64,000 bases of DNA from Entomoplasma freundtii. GTDB taxonomy: Bacteria; Bacillota_I; Bacilli_A; Mycoplasmatales; Mycoplasmataceae. The stretch is from NCBI RefSeq assembly GCF_002804205.1, contig NZ_CP024962.1, positions 1 to 64,000 on the forward strand. Direction: 5' to 3'. This document shows, one piece after another, positions 23,314-35,270 of the stretch. The notes under the pieces were generated by a model that was not told the DNA's origin, did no database searches, and saw only the letters and a list, made by a program, of their open reading frames with translations. The position numbers and the translations under genes are program-made. Position 1 is the first letter of the stretch, and every line of letters begins with the position of its first letter.

Positions 23314-23348
23314 TTCAAACATTCCGGTTCAAATTTTTCAGCAATAAC
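23314..23348 (-). pseudogene. Fragment of a lipoprotein gene (remnant)
   Basis: About 35 bp nearly identical to an internal segment of the lipoprotein gene at 59514-60110 (near 59820-59852). The shared words are CAAACATTCCGGTTCAAATT and TTTCAGCAATAA. Relative to that gene one base of a T-run is missing, so the frame is broken. Nothing else of the gene remains here. It abuts the 3' end of nfo. Confidence 0.6.
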
Positions 23349-23351
23349 TTT

Positions 23352-24233
23352 TTATTTAAGGTCTTGATTAAAACTTCGGCTTAACAAACACTTGATTTCT
23401 TTTTTATATGGCGATAGGTTGTCAATATAAGGCGTTTCTAGAATTTTCGGAACCGTGGTCAACTCTTCATCCCAAACAATTTCTACTAATGTGTCAAAGC
23501 CAATTTGACCATAACCAATATTTTCATGACGATCTTTTTTTGCTCCACAAACATTTTTTGAATCATTAAGGTGAATTACCTTTACCTTGTCTAAAGGTAG
23601 TAGTTGTTTCAAATTATTTTTAAACTCTGGTCAGTTTTGGATTTGATAACCGGCATCATGAAGGTGACAAGTATCTAAGCAAACCCCGATTCGTTCTGGT
23701 TTTTTTACTTGTTGGAGTACAAAAGCCAAATCGTCTAATTGGCCACCGACTTCGGTCCCCTTGCCACTCATAGTTTCTAAGGCAATTAGGACAGGACTTT
23801 CATAGTCTGTCACTAAATCCAAAGCTTTAATTAATTGCTGAAGTCCTTGCTCTAAACTACCTTTGGTATAGGCACCAGGGTGTAAAACTAGTAAATGAAT
23901 GCCCAGAGCTTCGCACCGCTTGATTTCTTCTAGTAAGAAATCAATACTAAATTTTCAAACGGTTTCGTTAACTGGATTTGATAAATTAATTAAATAAGGG
24001 GCATGAACCACCAACTTCGATTTATCGATTTCGTGATAATCAATTAATTGGTTCATTTCGGCAATTTTGAATGTTTCTACAGGTACCCGTTTGGTATTTT
24101 GGGGAGCGCCAGTGAAGATCATAAAGGTATTGGCATTTTGGTTAACAGTTTCGTTAACCACTCCTTCAAGATAGTTGGTGCTTTTACTTAAGCTCATATG
24201 GCTTCCTAATAATGGCGAGTTATGTTTAGTCAT
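23352..24233 (-). CDS. nfo: Endonuclease IV (AP endonuclease)
   Basis: Endonuclease IV cuts DNA 5' of abasic sites in base-excision repair and uses three zinc ions. The 293-aa product has the metal-binding segments in order: LLGSHMSLS (residues 8-16), VVHAPYLINL, LVLHPGAY, ALETMSGKGTE, GVCLDTCHLHDAGY, VIHLNDSKN, DRHENIGYG, ILETPY. Length and motif order match the family. ATG 24233 follows AGAGG. TGA codons at 23952 and 23628 are Trp. Transcribed away from serS; a long inverted repeat downstream probably terminates it. Confidence 0.95.
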
Positions 24234-24418
24234 TAAAACCTCTTTTTATTTATGTTAAAGCATTTTTGCTAATCAAGATTAATTTTTCGAGTTAAAAAGC
24301 CCCCTTTTCGCCAAGTCTTTCCGTAAAACCTGCCAAAAAATAGCGAAATTTATGGGAAAATAATAAATAAAGTTAATAAGAAAATTATTAAGGCAGTAAG
24401 GAATATTAGGGGACAATT

Positions 24419-25699
24419 ATGCTTGATGTAAATTATATTGAAGACCATTTTGACGAGGTCGTAACACGTTTGAATAATCGTGGCCAAAATTATACTTTGG
24501 CTTTGGCCCAAGTAGTTAAGGAAAATCAACGTCGTAAAAAATATTTAAAAGAAGTCGAAAATTTAAAAGCGAAGAAAAACCAATTGAGTAAAAAAATTGC
24601 TGACCTTTTTAAGGATTCAAAAATAGTCGCCAAACGTCAGGAAATGACCAATGAGCTAAAATCAGAAATTTCTGTTTTTGATAAGAAAATAGTTTTGCTT
24701 GACCGTCGGTTAAAAGCGGTGACAGAAAAAATGTTTGACCATTTAAGTTTTATTCCAAATTTACCTGCTTTAGATGTGCCTTTTGGCCTTGACGATTCTG
24801 AAAATGAGGAAATTCGTCGGATTAATAGTGATGCTATCCACCACCAACCGACACCGCATTGAGAAATTGCCAAAAAATTAAACTTGGTTAATTTTGAAGC
24901 TGGCACGAATTTAAGTGGAGCCCGTTTTGTTGTTTATACTGGTCAAGGATCGAAGATGATTCGTGCCTTAAGTAATATCTTGTTAGACCACCATCTAAAA
25001 AATGGTTATGAAGAATATACAGTGCCTTTAATTGTTAATGCCAAAGCTATGTATGGCACTGGCCAATTACCCAAGTTTGCCGAAGATGCTTACCAAACTG
25101 GTCACCAATATTTAATTCCCACTGGTGAAGTGCCCCTCACAAACCTCCATGCTAACGAAATTTTAGACGCCAAAACTCTTCCGTTAAAACTAACTACTTC
25201 TTCGGTTTGTTTCCGGCAAGAAGCGGGTTCAGCCGGACGTGATACTAAAGGCACAATTCGCCTTCATCAATTTAATAAAGTGGAGTTAGTCAAGCTAGCC
25301 AATCCAGAAAACTCAATGGCCGAATTAGAAACCTTAACCCAAGATGCTGAAGGCATCCTTAACCTCTTTAACTTGCCCTATCGTGTTGTTTCATTATGTA
25401 GTGGTGACCTTGGCTTCTCAGCCACCAAAACCTATGATCTAGAGGTCTGGTTCCCAAGTCAAAATAAATATCGTGAAATTAGCTCTTGCTCTAATTGTGG
25501 TGATTTTCAGGCGCGAAATATGAAAATTAGGTACCGTAATGTTCAAGGAGAAACTCAACTAGTTCATACTTTAAATGGTTCAGGAGTAGCAATTGACCGT
25601 CTTTTTGCGGCAATTTTAGAAAATTATTGGGATGGTGAAAAATTAAACTTGCCAGCAGTGATGCAACCTTATTTTGATGGAGCCAAATTTGTGCAATAA
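24419..25699 (+). CDS. serS: Seryl-tRNA synthetase
   Basis: Class II synthetase that charges tRNA-Ser. The 426-aa product starts MLDVNYIEDHFDEV, then has the long antiparallel coiled-coil arm (about residues 30-105), motif 2 SSVCFRQEAGSAGRDTKGT-type sequence (about 260-278) and motif 3 LNGSGVAIDRLFAAILENY (about 383-401). TGA at about 24860 is Trp. ATG 24419 follows AGGGGA. The upstream 185 bp shows no T-box (no conserved AGGGTGGNACCGCG core). Confidence 0.96.
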
Positions 25700-25751
25700 T
25701 AAATAATACTAACCAAACTTTTAAGTTTGGTTAAATGGGAGGATTAATCTC

Positions 25752-27113
25752 ATGCAATCTACAATTCAAGATACGATTTTGGCCCCCGCGACCAAAATTA
25801 CTACTCAGGCAATTGCCCTTTTGCGAATTAGTGGCGATGATGCTTTTAAAATTATTAACCAAGTAGTTAAAAAACGGGTTCCTAAAGAACAGGGAGTTTT
25901 TTATCGCGGTTTATATGACGGTGACTTATTAGTTGATGATGTTGTCATTACGACTTTTGTGCACCCAAATTCTTTCACTGGTGAAAATGTGGTAGAAATT
26001 GCTTGTCATGGAGGAGTGCTCAATACTGAACGAATTCTCCAACTAATCTTAAAAACGGGAGCCCGTTTGGCATTACCAGGCGAATTTAGTCAACGGGCTT
26101 ATTTGAATGGCAAAATTACTTTGGTTCAAGCGGAAGGAATTAATGATTTAATTCATGCGCCAAGCGACTTAGCTTTAAAAATTGGGGTGACCAACATGCA
26201 TGGCCATCACCAAAAATCATTAATTACGTTACGAACTAGTCTATTGGATTTAATTTCTAAAATTCAAGTAGCTTTAGATTATCCTGAATACGAAGATGTA
26301 GAGGGGGTTGATGCTAAATCACTTGAAGAAAACCTTAATGTTTTGGTACAAGAGGTTAAGAAATTACTTGATCGTTCCCAAAGAGCGAATAAGGCGATTA
26401 GTGGCGTGACGACCATCATTGCCGGTGCACCGAATGTCGGCAAATCCTCATTACTAAACGCTTTAATCAATGAGGAAAAAGCAATCGTGACATCAATTCC
26501 AGGGACTACGCGCGACCTTGTTGAGGGAGTAATTAATCTTCCCCAAGGCACTTTAAAACTAGTGGATACCGCAGGAATTCGCGAAACGAGTAATGATTTA
26601 GAAAAGATGGGAATTACTAAAACAATTAACGAATTGAAAAAAGCTGAGTTAATTCTTTTCGTAACGACTCCTAACCAAATCGACCAATTTACTAACCCTG
26701 AATGAACAAAACTTTTTGGCAATAAACATGTATTATTTATTGTTAACCAAATCGACCGTCTCTCAAAGAAAGAACAAGCCAAACTAAAAGATAAATATCC
26801 AGAGGCCATTTTCATTAGTGCACTTAACGACGACCTTCAACCACTATTAGAGGCTTTGAATTCTGTTTTTCGTACTGCTGATTTGGATAGTACTGAACAC
26901 TTAATTTTAACTAGCGCTCACCAAGTAGCACTTTTAAAACAAATATTGGATAAGTTAAAAACAGCGAAAAAAAATCTCGCCAACCTTTATCCAATTGACT
27001 TAATTAATGTTGATCTTTATGAAGCGTGAGATCTTTTAAAACATTTACTTGGAGAAACACAAGATGAAGCCATTATTGACAATATTTTTCGTAAATATTG
27101 TTTAGGCAAATAA
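25752..27113 (+). CDS. mnmE: tRNA uridine modification GTPase MnmE
   Basis: MnmE acts with MnmG to install carboxymethylaminomethyl groups on wobble uridine-34 of tRNAs. The 453-aa product has the N-terminal folate-binding domain (TIQDTILAPATKITTQAI), helical domain, inserted G domain with GAPNVGKSS (residues 225-233), PGTTRD and DTAG, and the C-terminal redox motif CLGK (450-453). Four TGA codons are Trp. ATG 25752 follows TGGGAGGAT. Its partner mnmG is also in this window at 60.6 kb. Ends at a strong terminator. Confidence 0.97.
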
Positions 27114-27143
27114 AAAAACTCAATTAGGTAATTGAGTTTTTTT
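27112..27143. terminator. Terminator after mnmE
   Basis: CTCAATTA / TAATTGAG around a two-base GG spacer, flanked by A7 and T7 runs; it starts inside the mnmE stop codon. Confidence 0.9.
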
Positions 27144-27160
27144 ATTTTTAGGTTCAAAAA

Positions 27161-27190
27161 TCTCTTTTTTAAGAGACCCAAAAATATACT
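27161..27190 (+). promoter_or_regulatory. Candidate glpF promoter with short palindrome
   Basis: TATACT (27185-27190) is a good -10 lying 43 nt before glpF. In place of a clear -35 there is a 6-bp inverted repeat TCTCTT-TTTT-AAGAGA (27161-27176). It covers the -35 region, so it could be an operator for glycerol or carbon control. No regulator for it is recognised here. Confidence 0.4.
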
Positions 27191-27233
27191 ATAAATGTAC
27201 CGGTACTAACGCGGCAGAATGGAGAAAAAATAT

Positions 27234-28013
27234 ATGTCTAACTGATTTACCTATTTTGGCACCGAACTTTTAGGGTCGATGCTTTTAATCATTTTAGGTA
27301 ACGGTGTTGTTGCTAATGTTTTGTTAAAAGGCACTAGCGCCTATAAAAACGCCAATTTTTTAATGATTGCCTTAGGTTGAGGATTTGCTGTGGGCATTGG
27401 AGCCCTTGTAGCATCAGCTTTAGGTGGAGTTGCCCAATTAAATCCTGCGGTGACCTTAGCCTTTGTGGTAAATAACTGAACAAAAAATGTTGGTTCATGA
27501 AATTTACTTCCCATTATCATCATTGGTCAGGCCCTCGGCTTTTTACTTGGTCAAATTATTGTTGACCTTGTTTATTCTCACCAAATTGTGGCGTGTTTTG
27601 CACGAGCAAAAAAAGATTTTGCAACCGAAAATACGCAACCAGTTTTGGCGATGCATGCTACAGTGCCACAAACTAAAGTTACTTGGTCAAATTTCTTAAT
27701 GGAGTTTGTTGGCACTGCCGTCTTAATCATTACTATTTTAGGAGTTGGGAAATTGGGAATTGCAAACGGGATGACTTTTGTGACGCCTTTATTAGTCATG
27801 ATTGTTGTTATGGCCATTGGTTGTTCATTATCTGGAACCACCGGTTACGCCATTAATCCCTTTCGTGACTTAATGCCTCGCTTAGTTTACCAAGGGTTAT
27901 TATCAACATCTTTTGGCCGTAAAGGACTAAACGCTGATTGAAAATATAGTTGGGTGCCTGTGGTAGCCCCCTTAACGGCCGGGGCTATTGTAGGAGCGTG
28001 TTTCTTAATTTAA
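27234..28013 (+). CDS. glpF: Glycerol uptake facilitator (aquaglyceroporin)
   Basis: An MIP-family channel of 259 aa that lets glycerol diffuse across the membrane. About six TM helices; the first pore motif is intact (QLNPAVT, N70-P71-A72). The second reads INPFRDLMPR, so NPA has become NPF (residues 208-210) while the R-D signature of glycerol-selective channels is kept. First gene of glpF-glpO-glpK, with 51 and 50 nt gaps. GGAGAA precedes ATG 27234. Five TGA Trp codons early in the gene. Confidence 0.93.
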
Positions 28014-28064
28014 AAGAGCCCAAATATTTATTATGAATTTATGCTAACTAGAAAAGGGATAAAA

Positions 28065-29234
28065 ATGAAAGAAATTAAAGCTGATATTTGTATTATCGGC
28101 GGCGGTATTATTGGAGCTAGTTTGGCTCGCGAATTAAGTCAATATAACAAAAAAGTGATTGTTTTAGAAGCGGACCCGCGGGTTGGAATGGAAACTAGTG
28201 CTGGCAATTCAGGCTTGGTTCATGGTGGTTTTGATCCTACACCCGGAAAACTTAATGCCATTTTGAATATTCAAGGTAAACACCGGTATGAAGACTGGAT
28301 TAGGGACTTAGATTTCCCCTATTTACGAATTAATTCTACAGTTGTTGGTTTTAATCAAACTGAGATGGCAGCTATTAAAGAACTTTATAACCGAGGTTTG
28401 AAAAATGGTCTACAAGCTAATGAGTTAGAAATTATTAATGCCTCAGAATTACAAAAACGGGAACCAAGAATTAATAAAGCAGCGCTTGGGGCTTTGGTTT
28501 GCAATTCATCAATCGCCGTAGATACAGTCGAATTAACCAAAACACTTTTTGCCAATGCTATTCATAATGGAGTACAACTTTTTGTTAATTCTCAAGTTGA
28601 CAAGATTAGTAAAAGTGATGGACAGTATCATATTGAAACAACTCAAGGGAACCGGTTTTCGGCCCCAGTGATTATTAATGCTGCCGGGCATTATGCTGAT
28701 ACTTTGGCGGCAAAAGCGGGCTATCCAGATTACACCCTTACGGCTCGTCGTGGGCAATACCGCATTTTAGATAAAACGCAAGTAGCGGGGATTAATTCAG
28801 TGCTCTTTATGGTACCGACAATCCACGGCAAGGGGGTTATTGTTGCCCCAATGTTAAACGGTCATTTAATGGTAGGCCCAACTGCTGAGGATGGAATAGC
28901 CAAAGATGAAACGAGTCTTATTACGGAAGCTAATTTTAAGGAAATTGCCGAAATTGGTACCAAACTTATCCCAGATTTAAATATGGACAGAACGATAATG
29001 GCTTATTCTGGCTCGCGTCCGATTTATGCAAAAACTGATGATTTTTATATCAAGCCCGCTTTAAAAGACGAAACATTTATTAATGTAGCTGGGATGAAAT
29101 CGCCTGCTATTGCTTCAGCACCGGCAATTGCTGATTATGTGATTGACAAATTTATTCAGCCTCTATTTAAAAATTTTGCCAAGAATCCCAATTGGCAACC
29201 TGTTCAACAAAATGTGTTATCAATGTCATCATAA
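28065..29234 (+). CDS. glpO: L-alpha-glycerophosphate oxidase (H2O2-producing)
   Basis: FAD enzyme that oxidises glycerol-3-phosphate to dihydroxyacetone phosphate, reducing O2 to hydrogen peroxide in mycoplasmas. The 389-aa product is the short mollicute form. Seen: dinucleotide-binding IIGGGIIGASLARELS (about residues 9-24), TSAGNSGLVHGGFDPTPG (about 45-62), RRGQYRILD, and the C-terminal INVAGMKSPAIASAPAIA. ATG 28065 with AAAAGGGAT before it is preferred over the in-frame ATG at 28041, which has no ribosome-binding site. Middle gene of the glycerol operon. Confidence 0.93.
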   Translation: MKEIKADICIIGGGIIGASLARELSQYNKKVIVLEADPRVGMETSAGNSGLVHGGFDPTPGKLNAILNIQGKHRYEDWIRDLDFPYLRINSTVVGFNQTEMAAIKELYNRGLKNGLQANELEIINASELQKREPRINKAALGALVCNSSIAVDTVELTKTLFANAIHNGVQLFVNSQVDKISKSDGQYHIETTQGNRFSAPVIINAAGHYADTLAAKAGYPDYTLTARRGQYRILDKTQVAGINSVLFMVPTIHGKGVIVAPMLNGHLMVGPTAEDGIAKDETSLITEANFKEIAEIGTKLIPDLNMDRTIMAYSGSRPIYAKTDDFYIKPALKDETFINVAGMKSPAIASAPAIADYVIDKFIQPLFKNFAKNPNWQPVQQNVLSMSS

Positions 29235-29263
29235 AGCTAAGACAAATAGCAATTGCTAATTAA

Positions 29264-30793
<1,530 letters not shown>

Positions 30794-30822
30794 GAACAAG
30801 TTATTAATTTATTTCACAATTT

Positions 30823-30863
30823 AAATTTAAAAAGCACTCTTTTGGAGTGCTTTTTAAATTTTT
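30823..30863. terminator. Bidirectional terminator glpK / GH32 gene
   Basis: 17-bp perfect arms beginning AAATTTAAAAAGCACTC, with a 5-nt loop, between the convergent glpK and sucrose hydrolase genes. Confidence 0.9.
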
Positions 30864-30870
30864 GAAATAA

Positions 30871-32319
30871 CTAGTCAATTAGGATATTTTCAAAAATAAT
30901 ATTTTCTTCAGCAATAAAATTAAGTGGTTGGAGAGTATAAGCTTCGCTTGGACACAAATTAGTTTCGATTTCTTGATGATTGTTAACAAAAAAATGAATT
31001 GAGATTGGATAATCGCCATCATTTAAGAAAACTTCGCAACAAGAACGATCAATTAAAATGTGGAAATTATTCACTTGGGGGATGTGAATTTTTTGTAAAG
31101 GTGGTAAGTTTTTATCGTCACGCAAAGTCATATGGTGCCTGTCAATAATTAGTTCTTGATTTTCATAAGTAATTAATAAATATTCATCATGAATATTTTT
31201 AATTTTGAAGTTAAATTTTTTGGGTATTTCCGAGGCTTTAAATTCAAGAAGCCCATTATCATAAACCAACTTTTCCTTATTTATGAGCTCCGCTCTTAAT
31301 TGCTTTAATTCGGGGATAGGCTCTTGTCTTAATTTCCCATTAACGTTCGTCACAAGGCGAGGAATAGTTAATTGACTAAATCATCCAGATTTAGCATTTA
31401 CTTCTGTGGTGGCTTGAGAGTTACCAAGTCAGCCAATAATGATGTGGCGATTAGGTAAATTTTTGATATTTTGGGGGGCATAAAAATCCAAACCATAATC
31501 CAACAAACAAAGTGGGTTATTACTTGTTAAATTCATATCCCTTCCAAAATTATTTTTTTGGTACCACACCATATGACTATTATCGGCAAAAGAAATTTTT
31601 TGCTCTCCTGAAAAAACTATAAATTTATCTTCCTTAAATTGAAGAAGTGAAGGACACTCCAGCATGTAAAACGGGTCTTTATTTGGTGGTTCTCAACTAA
31701 AATTATTAAGTGATTGTCAATCGTTATTGCTTGGCCCGTTGCTTTGAAGTAAATTCAAAACTCCTTTGCCATCAAGAGTTTGAGCACCATTAAGCATAAA
31801 AGTAATGTTTTCGTTTTGAAATACAAATGGATCACGATAATGACCAGAATATAAATGACGATTTGCTTCAAAAAGACACTTTTTGGTAACGGTTTTGGTT
31901 TTTAAATCAATCATAGCTTTTAAAGTAAAAGCAGTTCGTTTTGTTTCATCAAATTTGTAGTTACCGGTATAGTAAAAAACTAGTTGATTATTTTCGATAA
32001 AGGCATTGCCACTAAAAGCACCATCTTTATCATAAGGACATGAAGGAGTAATCGTAATGCCCTCGTAACGATAATTAATAAAATCCCGGGTGGTATACAA
32101 GGCTCAAGATTTGTTTTTGTGGTTTGTTGAAAAAGGGCAATTTTGCATAAAGATATAATATTGACCTTCTCAAAAAACTAAACCATTAGGGTCGTTAATT
32201 AGACCGCTATAGCCTGACAAATGAAATTGATTGTTATACCAATCATGAATTTTCTTTTGGTGGAGATTGCTAAATAAACTGTAGTCTTGACTTGTTATTC
32301 AACTATATTTATCCTTCAT
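30871..32319 (-). CDS. scrB: GH32 sucrose-6-phosphate hydrolase / beta-fructofuranosidase
   Basis: Splits sucrose-6-phosphate to glucose-6-phosphate and fructose after PTS uptake. The 482-aa product has the GH32 motifs: INDPNG with nucleophile D43, the transition-state motif YRDPF (D163), and the acid/base motif LECPSL (E221), followed by a beta-sandwich C-terminal domain. About eight TGA Trp codons. ATG 32319 is one base after the stop of the PTS gene, whose end supplies GAGG as ribosome-binding site, so the two are translationally coupled. No fructokinase gene is adjacent. Sucrose is inferred from GH32 plus PTS context. Confidence 0.9.
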
Positions 32320-32320
32320 T

Positions 32321-34267
32321 TTACCTCGCTACTATTGCCTTCATTTTATCTTGGCATTCCTTCAGCCAGACATCGTCTTTTAGAATCATCATCGCTTCAC
32401 TTTGCCAATTTTGAAAATTAATAATATTTTCATTATAAACATTTTGAGCCTTGGCAAATTTGAGTTGATTTTTGTGAAGACTTTTTACAATCTTTTTTTT
32501 GTTTCACTTTGTAAATTTATTTTGCTTCTTATTTTGAAAATTGTTCATTTTTATTTCGACAATTTCTTTTTTCAAACTTAAACGATCTAAATTATTTAAT
32601 GATTTGTTAAAGTCGTTTAATTGTCTAGCATGATTGTTGGTTACGGTTTCTAAACTTTTGACTACTTTTTTTCATTCTTCATTAGGTAATTTTTGTTCAT
32701 TTTTGTAAGCAATCATTTCTTTCTTGAAATTTTTTTGGACTTTGATTTTGTCAATTCCAAAGGCCATCGTTAAGACGAAGGCTACAGAGAAAGAAATAAT
32801 ATTAACCCCGATGATACCTAACATCATTTTTCAATCATGAGTATAAAGAAGTAAGCCTGGAATAACAGTGACCCCCATGCCAGGACAAGTAATGTTAAGT
32901 AAACCGGCAAATCATCCTCCAACAAAACCTCCAGCAAGACCAAATAAAAATGGTTTTGTCTTTGGTAAGTTAGTACCAAAAATAGCTGGTTCGGTAATTC
33001 CGAAAAATGTTGGGATCACTCCTGATAAGCCTAGTCGGCGTTCATTACTATCTTTAGTTCTCAAAGAAATAGCGAGTGCTGCTCCTCCTTGCGAAATTAT
33101 CGAGGCAGTTCAGATAGCATTGAAAATAGAATGTGTTAAAACCCCATTGCCATTTGGAATTTGTCCGGCGGTTACTAACTGCATTTCTAAACCTTGAAGA
33201 ACTTGGTGACAACCAGTGATTACGATTGCCTGTAGAATACCAGCAGTAAAGGCAACTCCTAAGCCAATTGGCAGACCAAGTGTTCATTGAACTGCAATTA
33301 AAATTCCCTTTTCAACCATTAGTAGAATGGGCCCTAAAAAGAAAAGTCCGACTAGAAATGTTAAGACGATTGTTAAGAAAGGTGTCAAAATGATGCTTAC
33401 TGCTTGAGGAACAATTCGTTTTCAACCACGTTCCGCATAAGCACCAACGATTCCTAAAATAAGTGGCGGTAAAACAGAGCCTTGGTAACCAGTTATTGGA
33501 ATAAAGCCAATCTTCATTGGATAAATTTCTGTGGGGATTGTGCCTAAAATTTTTTCTCAATCGCTTGGCTTACCATTGTTCTCTAAAAACTTTTGGTAAG
33601 CTTCTCATTGGCCAATAGCCCCTTTATTTGGCAAAATTGGCGAAACTAACATTAGACCGATAATAATTCCTAAAACTGGATTGCCACCAAATTTTTTAAA
33701 AGTTGATCAACAAACTAAAACGGCTAGAAAGTCAAAAGCAGTATTGGTAATAATTGTTAAAATTTTATCGGCTTGTGACCCTTTACTTATTCAACCAACT
33801 TGTTTGAATAAAGCAGCAAAACCCATTGTTAGACCCGCGGCCACAATAGCGGGGATAATTGGCAAGAAGATATCACCAAGACCACGCATCCCCTTTTTAA
33901 ACCAACCAAATTTAGTTTTGCTTTGAAATTTATTTTTGTTGGCTTTTGCTAAGGCCATTGCTTCGTCCTTGGTGGAGTTTACGATTGAGGTTTTTGCTAT
34001 TTTAATTTCATTCGCCAAAATTTTTTCCACTTCGTCATAAACATTTTCAACCACTCCAGTTCCTAAAATAATTTGTAACTGGTCAGATTGCCAATTCAAA
34101 CCTTTGCAAAGTGGTGAAGTTTTGATTACTGATTCATCAACCTTTGTCTTATCAAAAACAATAAAACGCAAACGGGTGACGCAATGCAAATAAGTACTTA
34201 TATTTTCAGAACCGCCAACAGCATTTAAAAAAAGTTGGGCTGCTTCTTTATAATTTTTTCGATTCAT
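32321..34267 (-). CDS. PTS EIIBC, probably sucrose-specific, with C-terminal helical extension
   Basis: A 648-aa sugar transporter-phosphotransferase. The IIB domain has the phosphorylated cysteine in HCVTRLRF (C29). The IIC domain has about ten TM helices and the substrate motif GITEPAIFG (E426). IIBC of this family normally ends near residue 500. Here about 143 further residues (506-648) are hydrophilic, Lys/Asn/Glu-rich and probably coiled coil, with no IIA histidine motif, so IIA must come from another protein. Operon with GH32 downstream and a GntR regulator upstream. A trehalose or beta-glucoside substrate is possible but less likely given GH32. Confidence 0.85.
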
Positions 34268-34312
34268 CGCTAAACCTTCCTATCAAGTTTTTGTATCTTA
34301 ATTTAAAAAAAT

Positions 34313-34358
34313 AAAACTACAAAAACCTAGACTTATAATCATAGGTTTTTGTAGTTTT
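34313..34358. terminator. Hairpin between GntR gene and PTS gene
   Basis: 17-bp arms beginning AAAACTACAAAAACCTA flank a 12-nt loop. The inner T5 and A5 runs lie within the stem. The hairpin starts in the gntR stop codon (minus strand), so it ends gntR. It also sits about 45 nt upstream of the PTS start, where partial readthrough or operator function is possible. Confidence 0.7.
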
Positions 34359-35056
34359 TAATTTCTTCACTCAATAAAATTTCATCGAAAAAAGTTGGGG
34401 TTATAATAACTCTCTCGATATTCAACAGCCTCACTATAAATCGTATAAAGGGTGCCCTTATCAACAATGGTGCCAAGTGAGCAAACCCGAGCTAAGTACT
34501 GCTCAATAGTTGAATCAGTCTCAGCCACTTGAAAGCTAATTTCCTTAGTAGCATAACCTAAGATAAAATTACTTTCCTTTTCAATATAGTGCATAAGACC
34601 ATATTTTTTTAAGTGCTCTAGGGTCAATTTTTTATAAAGTCGTTTTGGAACATAAGAAACTTGAAACAAAATGAGGTTTTGGTGCTCATCATAACGTTCG
34701 CAAGAATAGCAGAAAAGTTCATCCCCCAATGTAAAACCGGTCTTTTTTTGTAATAAATAATCAACAACAACTTCTTCAAAACCAAAATAATGGTTTGTTG
34801 CTTGAGGAAATAATTCCCGGAAGCTAAATAAAACATTATTTTGGTTTTTTTCTTGTACTAAAAAGCCTTTACCTGCCATAGGAGTTACCAATTGTAACTC
34901 AATTAATTTAGCAAACGCTTGACGGATTGGCTGATCACTACATTTAAATTTTGTTTTTAGCTGATTTTGGGATGGTAACGGTTTACCTGGTTTCACCTTA
35001 GATTCCTTGATAAGGTACATTAAATAATCAAAAACGATTTGTCATTTGTGTTTCAT
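34358..35056 (-). CDS. GntR/HutC-family transcriptional regulator
   Basis: A 232-aa regulator with an N-terminal winged helix (PLPSQNQLKTKFKCSDQPIR, about residues 25-44, then KGFLVQEK) and a C-terminal UTRA-type ligand domain ending SEAVEYRESYY. UTRA regulators sense sugar phosphates or similar effectors; this one most likely represses the downstream sucrose PTS and hydrolase genes. Start ATG 35056 (MKHKWQIVFDYLMYLIKE) contains a TGA Trp. The C-terminus reads through two TGA Trp codons to TAA at 34358. Confidence 0.88.
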
Positions 35057-35270
35057 ATAGGGCCTGCTAATTTCATTGTACCTTTTACTCTTCCAATTGC
35101 CAAAAACCCGAAAAAAACATTTTAACATTCTTGCCAAAAAAGAAGCAAACTAATCAAAAAACAAAATAAAAAGGTAGCCTAATGGAATATCTTTCCAAAA
35201 TCTACCCTCATGTTAAAAACTTTTTCCTACTTTTTAGCCTTCTTTTACAATTTGGTTGTTAGGAGATAGT

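Larger units (their letters stand above)
22715..23351. other. 637-bp non-coding region between fic and nfo
   Basis: No credible protein gene. Contents, left to right: AT-rich fic leader (22715-22860); a moderately GC-rich stretch 22865-22935 of unknown role; a terminator hairpin 22967-23001; a GC-rich block 23010-23080 with a divergent promoter behind it (candidate ncRNA, minus strand); a 45-bp perfect inverted repeat 23162-23206; and a fragment copied from a lipoprotein gene (about 23314-23348). A 60-codon plus-strand ORF across the GC block has no ribosome-binding site. Confidence 0.6.

Noticed and set aside
24234-24418. T-box leader upstream of serS (also considered before metG)
   Set aside because: No T-box core or specifier-type structure seen; leaders are short.
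30823-30863. CIRCE heat-shock operator (GCACTC...GAGTGC words)
   Set aside because: Arms extend to 17 bp with T/A runs and a 5-nt loop between convergent gene ends; a terminator, not TTAGCACTC-N9-GAGTGCTAA.
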